Assembly: GCA_022566435.1 (NCBI GenBank)
Contig: JADFIX010000158.1
Location: forward strand, 1 to 7,432
Direction of reading: 5' to 3'
From: Planctomycetota bacterium
GTDB taxonomy: Bacteria > Planctomycetota > Phycisphaerae > UBA1845
Length of the DNA stretch: 7,432 bases
Under the pieces are notes generated by a model that was given only the letters and a program-made list of their open reading frames with translations, was not told the DNA's origin and did no database searches. Below, in pieces: positions 6,194-7,432 of this stretch (its first letter is position 1; every line of letters starts with the position of its first letter). The translations under genes were made by a program, and so were the position numbers.

Positions 6194-7432
6194 TCAACGT
6201 CCTGGCAGAACGGACGCGGACAACTCGCTCAAGTGCTGCGACGCCATCTTCGCCCAGCGGGTGTCGCCATATTTTTCAGTGACCGCCTTGAATTGGGCGC
6301 GGGCTTCCACTTGTTTGGACAATTTCTCGAAGCACCGACCCGCCTCGAAGAGGGCGGCGGCACTCCACTCCGGATACGCATAGAGAATGTCCACCTTCAA
6401 CAGCTCGCCCGCCGCGGCCTTGTAGTCCTTCTTGGCAAACTGACACTCGCCGATTTGAAACTGCGCCCGCGCGGCGGTCGGACCCTTGTGCCGTTTGACG
6501 ACTTTCTTGTAGGCCGAAATGGCTTCGTCGTACCGACTCTGGTTTTCCACCGCCCAGCCGATGCCGAATTGCGCTTGGAACCAGTGCTGGGAATCGCCAA
6601 ACTTCGTCAGGTAGTCGCGCAAGACTTGTTCCGATCGCGGCCAATACTGGGTGGCGGCCAGGCATTCGCCGAGGCGTAGCAGACTCGGCTCGTACGCCGG
6701 ATCGTCTGGAAAACGCTCGACGACGCGGGCGAGGTGTTCGATCGCGCGATCACTCCGTCCAAGCTTGAGCAAGATTTCTCCACAATAGAAACTGGCCGAT
6801 GGGATGAGCGAGCTTTCGCCGAATCGCGATATGAACTCTTCGAACAATCGGACGGCTTCCGTCGGTTCGTCCGTCTCGTATTTACACAGTGCGAGATGGT
6901 ACGTGCCCAGCTCCGCGAGTCGTGGAGGTTGTGTCAATTTGCCGCTCTCGCCGACCTTGCGAAGCCGGGTCAAGAGTGCCGCGGCCTCTTTAAATTGCGA
7001 CGCTTCCGTCTTGATCATCGCCAGATCGAGCAAGACGTGCAGATGGGTTTCGTTCGTCACGCCGCCCGCCACTAACTTCTGATAGGTCGTCACCGCGTCA
7101 TCGATGCGGCCGATCTTGCGAAGACACCATGCCTTCTCATACATGGCCGACGTGGCGAGTCGTTCGTCCACCTTCGCAAACTTGTTTTTTTTGAAACGCT
7201 TCAACATTCGTAGTGCGTCTTCGCATTTTTCCTGGCGAGCGTAAGCGATCGCCAGTTGGGCGGCGGCCGCGGACGTGAGGGCGTGGTGGGGGTTCTTTTC
7301 GATCCAGGATTCAAAAGCCTGTCGGGCCTCGTCGAGCTTGCCACCGGCGAACAACGCCCGGGCCCGATTGAAGGCGGATTCCGCCTCATCGTCGTCGTCC
7401 CCAAGTGCGCCCTCCACTTGTCCGTAAAGACG
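6194..7432 (-). CDS. TPR-repeat protein, CpoB/BamD-like (5' end outside window)
   Basis: At least 412 residues of helical tetratricopeptide repeats, with no membrane helix in the visible part. About nine repeat-like units can be seen, for example FNRARALFAGGKLDEARQAF, AMYEKAWCLRKIGRIDDAVTTY, SFYCGEILLKLGRSDRAIEHL, FGIGWAVENQSRYDEAISAY and ALFEAGRCFEKLSKQVEARAQF. Spacing is about 34-38 residues with the usual small-aromatic-Gly/Ala pattern. The frame is open to the right edge; a GTG at 7417 could be read as a start but is preceded by open codons (RLYGQ) and is probably internal, so a signal peptide may lie outside. This repeat style is common in periplasmic scaffold proteins such as CpoB/YbgF and BamD. 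It lies 121 nt upstream of exbB on the same strand, matching the association of CpoB with Tol-Pal, but the partner here is inferred. Confidence 0.88.
   Translation of the reverse strand, partial: RLYGQVEGALGDDDDEAESAFNRARALFAGGKLDEARQAFESWIEKNPHHALTSAAAAQLAIAYARQEKCEDALRMLKRFKKNKFAKVDERLATSAMYEKAWCLRKIGRIDDAVTTYQKLVAGGVTNETHLHVLLDLAMIKTEASQFKEAAALLTRLRKVGESGKLTQPPRLAELGTYHLALCKYETDEPTEAVRLFEEFISRFGESSLIPSASFYCGEILLKLGRSDRAIEHLARVVERFPDDPAYEPSLLRLGECLAATQYWPRSEQVLRDYLTKFGDSQHWFQAQFGIGWAVENQSRYDEAISAYKKVVKRHKGPTAARAQFQIGECQFAKKDYKAAAGELLKVDILYAYPEWSAAALFEAGRCFEKLSKQVEARAQFKAVTEKYGDTRWAKMASQHLSELSASVLPGR

Overview
The window looks like chromosomal DNA of a GC-rich Gram-negative bacterium, most probably a planctomycete. 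This rests on protein style: a PD40 propeller membrane protein followed by a squalene-cyclase/prenyltransferase-like repeat protein, next to ExbB/ExbD and a TPR protein, is a combination I associate with Planctomycetota. No rRNA or other marker gene is present to confirm it.

Layout. Positions 1-134 (+) are the 3' end of a group II intron: domain V, domain VI with its bulged branch-point A, and an AY 3' end. Its reverse transcriptase would lie outside the window. About 73 nt downstream is a small two-helix membrane protein (208-477, +) of the type databases often label 'bacteriophage holin'. Everything else is on the minus strand and converges on that gene. In transcription order it is: a TPR protein whose start lies beyond the right edge (7432-6194); an ExbB/TolQ/MotA-type proton channel subunit (6072-5263); an ExbD/TolR subunit (5251-4838); a PD40 propeller protein with three membrane helices (4841-3393); and a large protein with a disordered linker, a cyclase-like repeat domain and two beta-sandwich-like regions (3308-549). 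The last four genes are tightly packed: 11 nt between exbB and exbD, and an ATGA overlap between exbD and the PD40 gene.

How the parts may work together. The order TPR, ExbB/TolQ, ExbD/TolR, PD40 resembles tol-pal (TolQ, TolR, the TolB propeller, the TPR protein CpoB), but there is no separate TolA or TonB. The last membrane helix of the PD40 protein carries an S-x-x-x-H motif and a following short strand like the TonB/TolA anchor that contacts ExbB/ExbD. I infer that this protein is the energy-transducing partner of the motor. The reading frame then hits a single TGA and continues open, in the same frame, for 28 codons into the next ORF, which starts with a Pro/Ser/Thr-rich linker and lacks any export signal of its own. 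The two ORFs are most simply read as one protein of about 1,430 residues (propeller, TonB-like helix, linker, cyclase-like barrel, beta domains) interrupted by a nonsense codon, an error or a recoding event. This is the most interesting point in the window.
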